A stretch of 64,000 nt of DNA from Klebsiella electrica (GCF_006711645.1 NZ_CP041247.1:3906001-3970000); one strand, 5' to 3'. Positions 28,826-37,842 are shown, counted from the stretch's first letter. Notes: generated by a model not told the origin, from the letters alone. Numbers and translations are program-made.

Positions 28826-30163
28826 TTAATGCGCGCTGGCGGTGTTGCTATCAGCGGAGTTGTCGTTGTTCTGACGCTGGTGCATTTTGCGGCCGTAGAA
28901 CATCAGGATAATCAGGCTGACGATAAAGGTACCGGCCAGTTCGAAGGAGCTTGCTCCCATCAGGGCGATGAAGCAGAACGCGCAGCCCAGTACGGAGCAA
29001 ATCAGGCTGACGAAGTTGCGTACATTGATGCCTTCGAAGCGAATCAGGTCAACACAGGAGTAGAAGTAAGGCAGCATGGTCAGCAGGACGGCGATACCGG
29101 TCAATTCACCGAACAGGTCGGAAGCTTTACCGCCGGTGGAGTTCATCAGGGTAATCAGCACCATCAGCGCAGTCATTTTCACCGCAGCCAGCAGCAGACC
29201 TTTTTTCGGAATACCGTTGTTATCCACTTCACCGTACACTTTCGGGAAGTTACCGTCGTTAGCGGCACGTACGCCGGCCTGGCCCACCAGCATCATCCAG
29301 GAGCCGAGAGACGTCAGGCAGGCAAAGGCGGTGAAGGCCGACACTACCGGCGCAGCCCAGCCGCCGAGAATGGTCGAGGCGCTGATCGCGAACGGCGCAC
29401 CGGAGGCGGCCATCTGCGAGGCAGGATACATACCGGCGATAACCTGCGTCGCGGCGATGTAGACGATACCGGCCATCGCGGTGCCCAACATGGTAGCCAA
29501 CGGCACGGTACGTTGCGGGTTTTTCACCATCCCGGTACTGACGGCGGCGGATTCTACCCCGACGAAGGCCCACAGGCAGAGCAGGATACTTTTGATGACC
29601 GCGTGGCTGTCCGTGGTTCTGGAGGTGTTCCAGTTCGCCTGATAGGTTGCGGCATCAAACCAGTGCCAGCCGACCACTGCGGTCATGACGACCGGAATAA
29701 GCACCAGCACCAGGCCAATCGTCGTCAGACGGCTAACCCAGGTCCCGCCGAGCATATTCACGAAGGTAAATATCCATACGATGGCAATACAGGCAATGCC
29801 TGCCGGCACCGGGTTATTTAAAATTGGGAAGAACGTTGATAAATAAGAGACGGCGGTAATCCCGATGGCCAGATTACCGATCCAGTTGGCGTGATAATAA
29901 AGGACACCGGTCTGGAAACCGAACGCCGGAGATAGTTCACCCGCGTAGGCAATAGGGCCACCCTGCTGCGGATTTTTGGTCGCCAGCCGGGCATAAACAT
30001 AAGCCAGAGACATCGCGCCAATAATAGAAATCACCCACCCCCATATGGCAATACCACCGATACTAGCGAGGTTTGCAGGTAATAATGCAATACCGCTCCC
30101 CATCATATTACCGGCTACGACACCGGTACAGGCAAATAGCCCGATCTTCTTGGCAGAACTCAT
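28826..30163 (-). CDS. cadB: cadaverine/lysine antiporter CadB
   Basis: A 445-residue APC-superfamily antiporter with 12 membrane segments, near-identical in layout to E. coli CadB (444 residues). The opening S-S-A-K-K-I-G-L-F-A-C-T-G-V-V-A-G-N-M-M-G-S-G carries the substrate-binding G-S-G turn of helix 1. It exports cadaverine in exchange for lysine so that CadA can keep consuming protons. It is the first gene of cadBA, activated by CadC at low pH with lysine in the known system. Confidence 0.95.
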   Translation of the reverse strand: MSSAKKIGLFACTGVVAGNMMGSGIALLPANLASIGGIAIWGWVISIIGAMSLAYVYARLATKNPQQGGPIAYAGELSPAFGFQTGVLYYHANWIGNLAIGITAVSYLSTFFPILNNPVPAGIACIAIVWIFTFVNMLGGTWVSRLTTIGLVLVLIPVVMTAVVGWHWFDAATYQANWNTSRTTDSHAVIKSILLCLWAFVGVESAAVSTGMVKNPQRTVPLATMLGTAMAGIVYIAATQVIAGMYPASQMAASGAPFAISASTILGGWAAPVVSAFTAFACLTSLGSWMMLVGQAGVRAANDGNFPKVYGEVDNNGIPKKGLLLAAVKMTALMVLITLMNSTGGKASDLFGELTGIAVLLTMLPYFYSCVDLIRFEGINVRNFVSLICSVLGCAFCFIALMGASSFELAGTFIVSLIILMFYGRKMHQRQNNDNSADSNTASAH

Positions 30164-30483
30164 GCTTTCTTTTCTCCTGAGTTTATTTTGCGGTACAGAT
30201 CATGATGATGAAACTTTTATTGACCCGACCAACTGCCAACCAGATTACGGATTAGTACGCGATAAGTCCTAAAGATAAAGTGAAATAACTACAAACATCA
30301 GACAAATGATATTTTGACCTTTTTCAATTAACATATCAGGATGACATGTTGATATCATAAAAAGATAAACACTGTTTATTTACAAGTAGTTACGTTAAAG
30401 AGCGTGTGTTGATTTTGTGTTGCACCCCGCGATTTACGCGTTAAACACATATAACAATCAGGGTGCTCATGAGAAACATAAAA
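30164..30483. promoter_or_regulatory. cadBA promoter region (Pcad)
   Basis: 320 AT-rich bases lie between cadC and cadB, which read in the same direction. In E. coli this interval carries the Pcad promoter with two CadC sites and H-NS binding. I see AT-rich tracts with short inverted repeats around 30330-30360 that could be CadC sites, but cannot delimit them. No gene is visible here. Confidence 0.55.
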
Positions 30484-30524
30484 TTAACCTCACCACGCGC
30501 AATATCCTGAGTATGGTGAGGGTT
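30484..30524 (-). terminator. hairpin after cadC
   Basis: CCTCACCA and TGGTGAGG form a perfect 8-bp stem with an 18-base loop, starting seven bases past the cadC stop on the minus strand and followed by TTAATTTT. It probably separates cadC from cadBA. Confidence 0.6.
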
Positions 30525-30527
30525 TAT

Positions 30528-32060
30528 TTATTCTGAAGAGAGGAAGTTATCGAGGTAAGGTACAACGCGGGTGACGGAAGTCTGGAAGACCGCATTTTCA
30601 ATCCAGTAAAAGGTGTTCTCGCCCGGACGTAAATTAAATGCCGTCAGATAAGCATCGGCCGCTTCCCGGTTCTCTCCTTTCATCTCGTAGACTTTACCCA
30701 GCAGCACGTAATTCATCCACGACATCTCAAGATCGATTCCGGTATTAATCGCGTTATACGCTTCATCGACTTTGCCCTGGCCCAGCAAATCCACTGTTTT
30801 AATTTGGTAAAAGACCGCCGTATCTTTGATCCCCGGCATATCGCCGACCCGGGAGATTTCAGCGTACAGCGCGCCGAGCTGCTCTTTATTTAACGGCTGT
30901 TGCGAATGACGTAATACATCCACCAGCGTTTTTTCCGCATAGGCATAAGAAAACTCGGGCGAGTCTTTAATCACATCATCAAGCAGCGCGCTGGCCTTAC
31001 CTAATGAATCGACATCGCCGTTCATTAATAACTGATGCGACTCGTAGAAATGCGTCAGCGCCGTACTGTGCGATGGTTGATACTGTTTCAGCATCGTCTG
31101 CATACGTTCCGACCACGGCTGCTTTAAGGCCTCCGATAAGCTGTTCAGCAGATCGTTTTGGATCGCCAGTTGGTTGTCGCTGGTGATGAAATAACGTTTA
31201 TCCATCATGGTTGAACCGTCGGCATTATCCACCATCTGCACAGACATAAAGCACTGCTGCGCGCGATAGTGCCGCTGATTGACGAACTCAATCGTCAGCG
31301 TTTTACCTGAACTGCTCGGCTCATTAATGTTGTAGTTGGTTTTGTCGTGCACCATAAAGGTCGAGAAGCTGTTGAGCGACGTGGTCACCAGGCTGCCTAA
31401 GCCCACCGCATACGAGTGCTGCGATACCCAGTTGGTGCAGGAATTACCTTTCAGCAGGTGGATATCGATATCGCGCGGGTTCAGCAGCAAGCGCGCTTTA
31501 TTCACCGGTGGCCGCGATTCGATCGTCGACAGCGCAACCAGGGCCACGCAGCTCCCCAGCGCCAGCAGGAACAGCACCCATACCCAAAAGGTCGTGATAC
31601 GTCGGCGCTTCTCCGGTTTTACGACCGGCGCCTGGCCTTGCTCAACCCCGGCGACCGAGAGCGCCAGGGTCGTCAGCTCAGGCGTTGCTACGGGGAGCGC
31701 GGACGGGATCGCCATCGCCGGTTCTTCCCCCTCTTCCGTACACCAGATCACCGGCACCGTAAGCTTATAGCCGCGCTTTGGTACCGTCGCAATATATTCT
31801 GGGCTACTATCGTTGCCATCTTTCAACGATTTACGTAGCTCGGAAATACTCTGCGTGACGACATGGCTGGTCACCACGTTACGTGTCCAGACATTATCAA
31901 TAAGCTCGTCCCTGCTGAGCACTTCACCAGGATGACGGGCAAAGAAGACCAACAGATCGATTAAGCGCGGTTCAAGAGTAAGCTGACGCCCCTTCCGACT
32001 GATTTGGTTAACAGAGGGTGTAACCAGCCATTCTCCCACGCGAACAACAGGTTGTTGCAT
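30528..32060 (-). CDS. cadC: membrane-bound transcriptional activator CadC
   Basis: A 510-residue ToxR-like one-component regulator of cadBA. Residues 1-105 form an OmpR/PhoB-type winged helix that binds DNA from the membrane, followed by a linker. A single membrane helix spans about 156-178, and the rest is a periplasmic pH- and cadaverine-sensing domain. Cys208 and Cys270 match the periplasmic disulfide cysteines known in E. coli CadC (208 and 272), with a two-residue shift. I chose the internal ATG giving M-Q-Q-P-V-V-R-V-G-E-W. It depends on the lysine permease LysP in E. coli; lysP is not in this window. Confidence 0.93.
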   Translation of the reverse strand: MQQPVVRVGEWLVTPSVNQISRKGRQLTLEPRLIDLLVFFARHPGEVLSRDELIDNVWTRNVVTSHVVTQSISELRKSLKDGNDSSPEYIATVPKRGYKLTVPVIWCTEEGEEPAMAIPSALPVATPELTTLALSVAGVEQGQAPVVKPEKRRRITTFWVWVLFLLALGSCVALVALSTIESRPPVNKARLLLNPRDIDIHLLKGNSCTNWVSQHSYAVGLGSLVTTSLNSFSTFMVHDKTNYNINEPSSSGKTLTIEFVNQRHYRAQQCFMSVQMVDNADGSTMMDKRYFITSDNQLAIQNDLLNSLSEALKQPWSERMQTMLKQYQPSHSTALTHFYESHQLLMNGDVDSLGKASALLDDVIKDSPEFSYAYAEKTLVDVLRHSQQPLNKEQLGALYAEISRVGDMPGIKDTAVFYQIKTVDLLGQGKVDEAYNAINTGIDLEMSWMNYVLLGKVYEMKGENREAADAYLTAFNLRPGENTFYWIENAVFQTSVTRVVPYLDNFLSSE

Positions 32061-32383
32061 AAAAAGAGCCCGAAACGAAAAGGGAAAGGCGCGATGATAG
32101 CACATTCCCCCGCCCTGTTTATGATAGGGGTCATTACCTTGATCGCGTTATATCATTCTGCACTTATTTCTAATATCCAGTTTTTACCTCTAAACAAAAC
32201 CGGCAATACTTTATTAACATCTGCACTATTTTTTCCCAAAAATCGCCTGCTGCATCATTGGCCGCGGTACTCTCGCCGATTAAAAGAGGCTTTCTTCGGC
32301 GGCGGTAAAGCCGGTTATCTGGACTCCCCCGCCGTCGCCGCGCAGCAGATCCGCAAACCCCACATGGCGCGCTTGCCGCCAAG
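32061..32383. other. cadC upstream region, no gene recognised
   Basis: About 320 bases that should hold the cadC promoter. A plus-strand open frame of 127 codons crosses it but starts inside cadC, has no ribosome binding site and resembles nothing I know. Confidence 0.5.
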
Positions 32384-33022
32384 TTAACGGCGCTCCTGCC
32401 GATGCCGTGCCACCGCCTGTTCCAGCGCGCTAATATCCGGGCTCGACAGCAGCGGTTGCAGAGTCAACAGCGTCTCTTCCTCTAATTCATAGAGCTTCAG
32501 CTTCAGCAGCCGCGCAATGTCGGGCTCAGGAAAACGGTGCTTGATAAAAGTGGCCGGATTTCCGCCTACCACACTATAGGGCGGTACGTCTTTGGTGACC
32601 ACCGCACCCGCCGCCACCACGGCGCCCTCGCCAATCGTGACGCCCGGCATAATCATCGCCCGCATGCCAATCCAGCAGCCATCCTGCAGCACGGTATCGC
32701 CACGATGCTGGTAGGCTTCGTTGACGCACGATACAAACGGATAGAGGCTGACCCAGTCCATCCGATGCGTACTGTTGCCGCCCATCAGGATCACCACTTC
32801 CGGCGCGATGCAGACGAAATTGCCAATAAAGAGCTTATCGACATGGCCTAAGGGCTCCCACCCTTCGCTAACGGCATCGCCGTGCAGGTAGCGCACCACG
32901 CAACGTTCAAACCCGCGATCCCAGCAGTCGCTGTAGTAGCTGTGACTGCCGCGGATGATCACATTAGGGTTGGTTACCGTCTGGTGCAGGCGTTCGGTGA
33001 TTGACCAGTGTTTATTGGCCAT
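32384..33022 (-). CDS. CatB-related hexapeptide-repeat O-acetyltransferase
   Basis: A 212-residue left-handed beta-helix acetyltransferase of the xenobiotic (XAT/CatB/Vat) group. Diagnostic segments are the N-terminal Y-Y-S-D region, [12 protein letters not shown], the loop with M-G-G-N-S-T-H-R (catalytic-type His), and the hexapeptide run [19 protein letters not shown]. The C-terminal V-V-G-G-N-P-A-x-x-I-K-x-R-F closes the family pattern. The substrate may be a drug or a sugar. Chromosomal family members are often cryptic, so resistance should not be assumed. It stands alone and reads away from the neighbouring GNAT gene. Confidence 0.85.
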   Translation of the reverse strand: MANKHWSITERLHQTVTNPNVIIRGSHSYYSDCWDRGFERCVVRYLHGDAVSEGWEPLGHVDKLFIGNFVCIAPEVVILMGGNSTHRMDWVSLYPFVSCVNEAYQHRGDTVLQDGCWIGMRAMIMPGVTIGEGAVVAAGAVVTKDVPPYSVVGGNPATFIKHRFPEPDIARLLKLKLYELEEETLLTLQPLLSSPDISALEQAVARHRQERR

Positions 33023-33222
33023 CGAGGCATTCCTTCTTGCGTTAATATATCCACTTGCTGACCCGTCATCATAAGCCGGAAAAACCTAATACCGGAGCAA
33101 GCGCTGCCGGTATCATGATGGCTGACTCCGGAAATATTTTGTTGAGAATAAACTGACAGACATTATGTTTATTTACTCGCGCCGCCATTATCCATAATTA
33201 AACAAAATAGCTCCACCCCCGA
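33023..33222. other. intergenic, no gene recognised
   Basis: Upstream region of the CatB-like acetyltransferase. It presumably holds its promoter; no site could be assigned. Confidence 0.4.
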
Positions 33223-33796
33223 TCATATTCTTAATGATAAAAACGGGCCGTTTCTCCCACTCTGCCAGGTTTTTCTGTGTCCAGACTTGTCATTCTCCCT
33301 TTGCCGTTGACGCTGGCCTCCCGCGCGGGATATTTTTCGCCGCTGCCACAAGAGACGCAAGGTGACGATACCGCCCGCTGTGGCTGCCGGAGTCGTCACC
33401 ACGTGATTATCGGCGACAGGAGGAACGCGTAATGAGTAAGCGCTCGCCACCGGACTCTTCGCCTCTCCTGCCGCCAGCGATAAAATTATGCAGGCTGTAG
33501 GTAGGGTGGTGGAGAAGGACTCGATCCCAGGCCAAAGACGATACGCCACCATCGACATCTGCCCGGCGATAAGCTCTTCTGCCGTCCGCCCTGGCGCTGC
33601 GCCATCTCATCAAACCGCTGGCGCTCTTTCATCGGTTCCGGCCTTAGCGACGGGCGGGGGTCACATCGAGAATCGCGGCGATGACCTCATCACTGTTGTT
33701 ACCATTGAGACCGGGTAGACACTTCCGCCCCGGCGTCAGCAGATAAAGCGGACGGCGCGATTCACGATGCTGAGTTGCATCGATTAAACTTTTCAT
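33223..33796 (-). pseudogene. possible decayed gene, unrecognised
   Basis: Minus-strand reading gives coding-like stretches that change frame. A 50-codon frame (33644-33796) starts M-K-S-L-I-D-A-T-Q-H-R-E. About 40 bases later another frame begins with R-Q-G-G-R-T-A-E-E-L-I-A-G-Q-M-S-M-V-A-Y-R and continues towards 33223 with a late composition shift. The second stretch looks like the inside of a real protein, but I cannot name a family. Frameshifts or deletion would explain the pattern; chance is also possible. Confidence 0.3.
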
Positions 33797-34167
33797 TATT
33801 TAAGCTGGCAGCTTAACTATTCGCAATGCGAAATATATTTTCAAGTTTGTACTGAGTGAAAAAGGTGAGAGTTAATAGAAATTAAATCTCAGCGCGAATA
33901 AGTTTTACCGGTGAGACTGATATCGGAAAATGAGGCCGCAAAAATGATAGCGGTCGCGGGCCATCGCTCAGCGCATTCGTCGGCCGCCTCCCCTTCCGGC
34001 CCGGCGTACTGTGACCGAGCCAACGTCCTGAGAAACCGCTGACGGGACAAACTGTACAAACATCAGGAAAAGTTCATACTCAACGCTATAAATGAGCCAA
34101 TATTTTTGCTATTAAACTGGTAGTCGCCATGTCGGGTCTCAGAACTTATAAAAAGGAATACAGGCCA
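33797..34167. other. intergenic, no gene recognised
   Basis: About 370 bases before the GNAT gene, AT-rich at both ends. I see no open frame of interest and no clear regulator site. Confidence 0.45.
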
Positions 34168-35034
34168 ATGAAATACAAATTAGTCAAGCAGGTTGTCCAT
34201 GATGATGTGTTAAGAAACAGCTTCATTAATTTGGCAATTAAGACCTTCGACCTCTCTTTTAAAGAGTGGTACAAAAAAGGCTACTGGAGCGAGTCCTATA
34301 TTCCTTATGCATTTGTCGAACATAATAAAGTCATTGCCAATGCGTCGGCTAACATTATCGATCTGATGTGGCAGGGGCAGCCGCGGCGCTATATCCAGAT
34401 TGGGACCGTGATGACCGCCACCGATCATCGCGAGAAGGGGCTGGCCAGCCAGCTGATTAACCATATTCTGGCTGACTGGCAGGAGCAGGCCGACGGTATT
34501 TTTCTCTTCGCGAACTCCACAACCGTTGATTTCTATCCCAAATTCGGCTTTGAACAAACCGACGAGTACCAGTACGCCCTGCCGGTTACGCCTGTCGCCG
34601 GAGATTTTCGCAAGCTGGATATGGACAAAGAGAGCGATGTGAATATCCTCAAATACTATTATCAGAAATCCAACCCATTTTCTCGCCTCTCGGCACGCAA
34701 TAACTTCGGCCTGTTGATGTTCTACTGCTCGGCGTTTATGAAGCACTTCGTCTATTATTCGGAGAATAATAATGCCGTGGCGATCGCCATGCAAAACGAT
34801 CATGCCCTGCTCTGTTTTGATATTTTCTGTGACAGCGAGAGTTCGCTGACGAAGATCGTGAATGAACTTGCGGCGCAGCATACCCGCCAGGTTATTTTAG
34901 GCTTTACCCCTACGGAAGATCGCGTGGGCGAATACGAAAAGATTGAAATTGATGATTTTCTTTTCATCTATACGGCAAAAGAAAATATCTTTAAGGAACG
35001 TAAGCTCATGTTCCCGACGCTCTCGCATGCCTGA
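34168..35034 (+). CDS. GNAT-family N-acetyltransferase
   Basis: A 288-residue protein with an N-terminal GNAT domain. The acetyl-CoA-binding motif A is I-Q-I-G-T-V-M-T-A-T-D-H-R-E-K-G-L-A-S-Q-L (about residues 78-98), with the pyrophosphate-binding R-x-x-G-x-A variant R-E-K-G-L-A. F-Y-P-K-F-G-F-E near residue 130 is the usual GNAT C-terminal strand. A further 150 residues form a second domain I do not recognise. I chose ATG 34168 because AAGGA and AGG precede it. The substrate is unknown. It has no operon partner. Confidence 0.8.
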   Translation: MKYKLVKQVVHDDVLRNSFINLAIKTFDLSFKEWYKKGYWSESYIPYAFVEHNKVIANASANIIDLMWQGQPRRYIQIGTVMTATDHREKGLASQLINHILADWQEQADGIFLFANSTTVDFYPKFGFEQTDEYQYALPVTPVAGDFRKLDMDKESDVNILKYYYQKSNPFSRLSARNNFGLLMFYCSAFMKHFVYYSENNNAVAIAMQNDHALLCFDIFCDSESSLTKIVNELAAQHTRQVILGFTPTEDRVGEYEKIEIDDFLFIYTAKENIFKERKLMFPTLSHA

Positions 35035-35100
35035 ATCGGCCGGGCACCTTGCGACTGGCCGAAGTCCGTTCTGACACTGAAGTCCGGGCGGCAACCACAT

Positions 35101-35129
35101 CCGTCACGACCCCGCCAGGGGCGTGACGG
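35101..35129. terminator. strong hairpin between convergent genes
   Basis: CCGTCACG, a bulged A, then CCCC pairs with GGGG then CGTGACGG around GCCA. It sits 66 bases past the GNAT stop and 15 bases past the zinc-ribbon stop on the other strand. It has no long U-run. Confidence 0.55.
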
Positions 35130-35143
35130 GAGAGGTGAAAACA

Positions 35144-35308
35144 TTATTTAGTGACGATAAACATCGACTTGCAGCGCGGACACAATAATGCCGCGCCATG
35201 CTTTATTTTGTTAACAGGCTGCCGTGACTTATGCCCGCATTCCGGACAGGTTACCGTGGTCTCAGAGGTGGAACTCAAGCGCTTCATTGCGTTGTCGAAG
35301 AATGACAT
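35144..35308 (-). CDS. small zinc-ribbon protein, YnfU-like
   Basis: A 54-residue protein with two knuckles, C-P-E-C (Cys21, Cys24) and C-P-R-C (Cys43, Cys46), separated by 18 residues, the geometry of a single structural zinc site. The start M-S-F-F-D-N and overall layout resemble the E. coli small protein YnfU as I remember it. The function is not known. It converges on the GNAT gene and has no partner. Confidence 0.7.
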   Translation of the reverse strand: MSFFDNAMKRLSSTSETTVTCPECGHKSRQPVNKIKHGAALLCPRCKSMFIVTK

Positions 35309-35531
35309 AGATCTTACCCGCTGAATGAATGTGGTCTATCATACCACTAGCCGATTGAAAAACATACAGCACTAAACATACCGGGAAATGGCCATCGTGG
35401 GTAATTTATCGCGGTTTTAATCGCTATGTTTCAGGGGTTTTCACTAAAAACAGCCCAATCGCCCTATTAAATGCAGAAAACCCGATAAAAATAAGATAAA
35501 TAGCATGAGTCTTAATTTAACTCTAATATGA

Positions 35532-35562
35532 TGAATGAGATATGGTAATGTTCATTCATATC
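35532..35562. promoter_or_regulatory. nested inverted repeats upstream of a small gene
   Basis: TGAATGA (35532) pairs with TCATTCA (35552), and GATATG (35539) pairs with CATATC (35557). The two interlocked palindromes lie 31 bp before the 90-residue hypothetical gene, in AT-rich DNA. They may be an operator or a 5'-leader structure. Confidence 0.35.
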
Positions 35563-35592
35563 GAATGATTACAGACAAACAAGAGATAAGAA

Positions 35593-35865
35593 ATGACTGG
35601 AAACTCAACAATTCACGCTCAAAATTGTCGTACCGATATCGGGATTGGAAAACAAATCACCGCCAGCGTAAAAGGTTATGTCAATGGGCATCTCTATATG
35701 ATTGATATCACCGTTCATCCTGTTGAGATCACATTTGATTTTGGCGACGAAAAAATTATGCGCGGGTCTTATTTTAGCTCTAAGAATCAGGAGATGGTAT
35801 GGGCGGCGGAAAGCAAAGAGCTGACCATCTCCGATGAAAAAGGATCTTTCACAATAGCCTTTTAA
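35593..35865 (+). CDS. hypothetical protein (90 aa)
   Basis: A 90-residue soluble protein I do not recognise. It has alternating polar and hydrophobic residues suggesting an all-beta fold (for example L-Y-M-I-D-I-T-V-H-P-V-E-I-T-F-D-F-G) and one cysteine. There is no signal peptide or membrane segment. The ribosome binding site is weak (GAGATAAG just before the ATG). It converges with the 70-residue gene that ends nine bases away. Confidence 0.6.
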   Translation: MTGNSTIHAQNCRTDIGIGKQITASVKGYVNGHLYMIDITVHPVEITFDFGDEKIMRGSYFSSKNQEMVWAAESKELTISDEKGSFTIAF

Positions 35866-35874
35866 TGCTCAGGC

Positions 35875-36087
35875 TCAATGTCGATAAAACGTGCCGTCGC
35901 TATGCCCTGAGCCAATACGACCCGCCTCAATTAAAATTTCATCGATAACATCTTCCAGACACGCTGAACCATGATTCTCACAAATCATATGAACCTGCTT
36001 CAATATTTCCTCCTGGGACATCTCTCCGCGTAAAGCGGAGGTCAGCATGACCGATGCCCAGCGGCGAACTTCCGGGTGCGTAATCAT
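35875..36087 (-). CDS. hypothetical protein (70 aa)
   Basis: A 70-residue, mostly helical, acidic soluble protein of unknown function. A good GAGGTAAAG binding site lies eight bases before the ATG. Sequence features are W-A-S-V-M-L, two cysteines (in I-C-E-N-H and A-C-L-E-D) and an acidic middle (D-V-I-D-E-I-L-I-E-A-G). No family is recognised. Confidence 0.6.
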   Translation of the reverse strand: MITHPEVRRWASVMLTSALRGEMSQEEILKQVHMICENHGSACLEDVIDEILIEAGRIGSGHSDGTFYRH

Positions 36088-36228
36088 ACAACTTTACCTC
36101 AGCTAGCAACACACGCCTTTAAATTATAGGCGCTCACAGGATCTTAACCGGTTAAATCATGCTGTCGCCCCTGTCGGCGCGGCATAAAGCCTGACTCATC
36201 TTGCCGCCGGCCACCGGTCATCGCCGCG

Positions 36229-36459
36229 CTATGACAACAGTTTTCCCGCCGCGTGTTGAATCTCGGCTGATGTTAAATCGCGATCGGAGGCAACGTGCAC
36301 AATACGATGATCGCCCGTCAAGGAAGGAAATTCCGCAGACATGATCTGCAGCTGTTTTTGTTCGCCGTCAGGATACTCACGTAATATTGTTGTTACGCCC
36401 GGTACTATCTTTGCGACAACCGCCGGTAATGCATTGAAAAAAACGATGACTTTCTTCAT
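36229..36459 (-). CDS. hypothetical protein (76 aa)
   Basis: A 76-residue basic protein starting M-K-K-V-I-V-F-F-N-A-L-P-A-V-V-A-K. The hydrophobic start looks like a first beta strand rather than a clear signal peptide. I do not recognise it. The internal Met was preferred over one seven codons upstream because it gives the more natural N-terminus; the binding site is weak for both. Confidence 0.5.
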   Translation of the reverse strand: MKKVIVFFNALPAVVAKIVPGVTTILREYPDGEQKQLQIMSAEFPSLTGDHRIVHVASDRDLTSAEIQHAAGKLLS

Positions 36460-36514
36460 GAGTCTACCACCTGGCTGCAAGCATAATGCTGGCTATGCCA
36501 TGCATTACGGGATG

Positions 36515-36541
36515 AAAAAAGAAAAGGCCCCGTCCGGGGCC
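36515..36541 (-). terminator. ymcF terminator
   Basis: On the minus strand GGCCCC/GGGGCC with a four-base loop is followed by TTTTCTTTTTT, seven bases past the ymcF stop. It is a clear intrinsic terminator. Confidence 0.8.
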
Positions 36542-36547
36542 CTTGCG

Positions 36548-36736
36548 TTATTTCTGACACGTCATTGTCGCCGTGCCGCTGGAAATGTAAGGAGCAATAT
36601 TATCAAATGTAACCATTGATGTTTTACAAAAGATACATTTTGCGCCAAAGGGATTTTTTTCCGTCACATCGTAATGCGATGTTCTGTATTGTGACCCATG
36701 ACAACACGGGCATCTGAAATGAATGTATTCAGTCAT
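36548..36736 (-). CDS. ymcF: cold-shock small zinc-ribbon protein YmcF
   Basis: A 62-residue protein matching the length and sequence of E. coli YmcF as I remember it (F-R-C-P-C-C-H-G-S-Q-Y-R-T-S, then G-A-K-C-I-F-C-K). Cys9, Cys11 or Cys12, Cys34 and Cys37 can form a zinc site. YmcF is a cold-inducible small protein of unknown role in E. coli. I chose the internal ATG with AAGG upstream; nine further codons are open before it. In E. coli the gene lies beside a cold-shock csp gene, but no csp gene is present here. Confidence 0.8.
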   Translation of the reverse strand: MTEYIHFRCPCCHGSQYRTSHYDVTEKNPFGAKCIFCKTSMVTFDNIAPYISSGTATMTCQK

Positions 36737-36922
36737 GATGTTAACCTTTATGTGTGACAACATTCACTACCGCAGGGACCACAGGTGATACTCTGCTGAA
36801 AACCGATCGCTGGTTTTCAAGGTTAGTGCAGAAATCACCGTACTGAACAGCAGGCAAAGAATACGCTTTCTTTTGCGACCATTCTCTGCATGATTAACCT
36901 GAGGTTTTTCACCGGCTTAATC

Positions 36923-37090
36923 ATGACTTATTGTAGTGATTGTCTGAGATATGTTGTTCGTTTTTTTAATTTGCCCCAAGGGCATCTCTGGCCTGCAAAA
37001 AAACTTATCGAAGAGAAAAATACCCAAAAGGAGATATCAGAAGATAAATGTGATGAGAAAATTCCAGAAACTACTGCAGATAATTTTTAA
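36923..37090 (+). CDS. possible small protein (55 aa)
   Basis: A 55-codon frame starting M-T-Y-C-S-D-C-L-R-Y with a C-x-x-C pair and a charged, Lys/Glu-rich C-terminal half. The DNA is AT-rich. No strong binding site and no recognisable family; it may not be a gene. Confidence 0.3.
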   Translation: MTYCSDCLRYVVRFFNLPQGHLWPAKKLIEEKNTQKEISEDKCDEKIPETTADNF

Positions 37091-37534
37091 GACTCAAACC
37101 GTTGAAGTCATTAACGCATGTAGGCCAGCAATTAGCAAGCATTATTTTTTTACCGTTTTTTTACCGTATTTTTTGCCGATAAAACTATGCACATACTTAC
37201 CGTTACTGACAACTTAATCAGTAACTTATTCCTGCTGCCACCCCATTGCCTACTTATTTTTTGGTCTTCGGTCTGTCCCGGGAATGTTTATGACAGCAAA
37301 ATAGATTCTTGACGGGAACTTTATCCAGCGACCGCCGGTCAGAGCGATTATCAGGAACGCTGGTCCGCTCATTATCAGGGGCAGTGCACCTGCAGGACTG
37401 CGGAAAAACCCAGAGGCAGACAGCGCTGGTCCGCCGGAGACCCACTCTTACCGATGCGATTAATGCCCTGGAAGAGCGTTTTCGATTGTAAAAAAATATA
37501 ACCGACACAGATTAACCACACCGAAGGTCACACT
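37091..37534. other. intergenic, no gene recognised with confidence
   Basis: About 440 bases. A 60-codon plus-strand frame (37309-37491, TTG start) ends L-T-D-A-I-N-A-L-E-E-R-F and could be a gene remnant. There is otherwise nothing I can assign. Confidence 0.4.
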
Positions 37535-37654
37535 ATGTTGATGACAGTATTCATTTATCTCGGAATTATCGGTTCCGTCGCCGCGCTGGCTTTATTTTCT
37601 CTGTCCCTGCTGTGGATTGCCGTTTCAAATAATCCGGATAACACAGATATATAA
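37535..37654 (+). CDS. small single-pass membrane protein (39 aa)
   Basis: A 39-residue frame with one long hydrophobic stretch (about residues 4-31, rich in Ile, Leu, Ala and Phe) and a polar tail ending N-N-P-D-N-T-D-I. AAGG lies about ten bases before the ATG. The layout is typical of small bacterial membrane proteins. Function unknown. Confidence 0.5.
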   Translation: MLMTVFIYLGIIGSVAALALFSLSLLWIAVSNNPDNTDI

Positions 37655-37803
37655 ACTTCATCTCCATTTAATCTTCCTGTAAAGGCCAGCGCCTCTGCGC
37701 TTTCGCTTGCGCGGATATTCTGAAACGCGCCACTGGCGGTGTTTCAGGTAGCATAGCGACGCCTCTTCGGCTAACCGCACCGGGTCCTGCCTCGCCAGTG
37801 GAA

Positions 37804-37832
37804 AGTCCGGCAATGGCTTTCATCGCCGGACT
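37804..37832 (-). terminator. hairpin after the citrate synthase paralogue
   Basis: AGTCCGGC and GCCGGACT form a perfect 8-bp stem with a 13-base loop, 11 bases past the stop on the minus strand, followed by TTTCC. The U-run is short. Confidence 0.6.
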
Positions 37833-37842
37833 AGGCATGTCC

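Noticed and set aside
32384..33022. Calling this gene a chloramphenicol acetyltransferase resistance gene (catB)
   Set aside because: It belongs to the same broad hexapeptide family, but many chromosomal members do not confer resistance and nothing mobile flanks it.
36773..36890. Cold-shock 5' leader structure for ymcF
   Set aside because: Some dyad symmetry is present, but I could not identify a promoter or a cold-box motif, so no feature was called.
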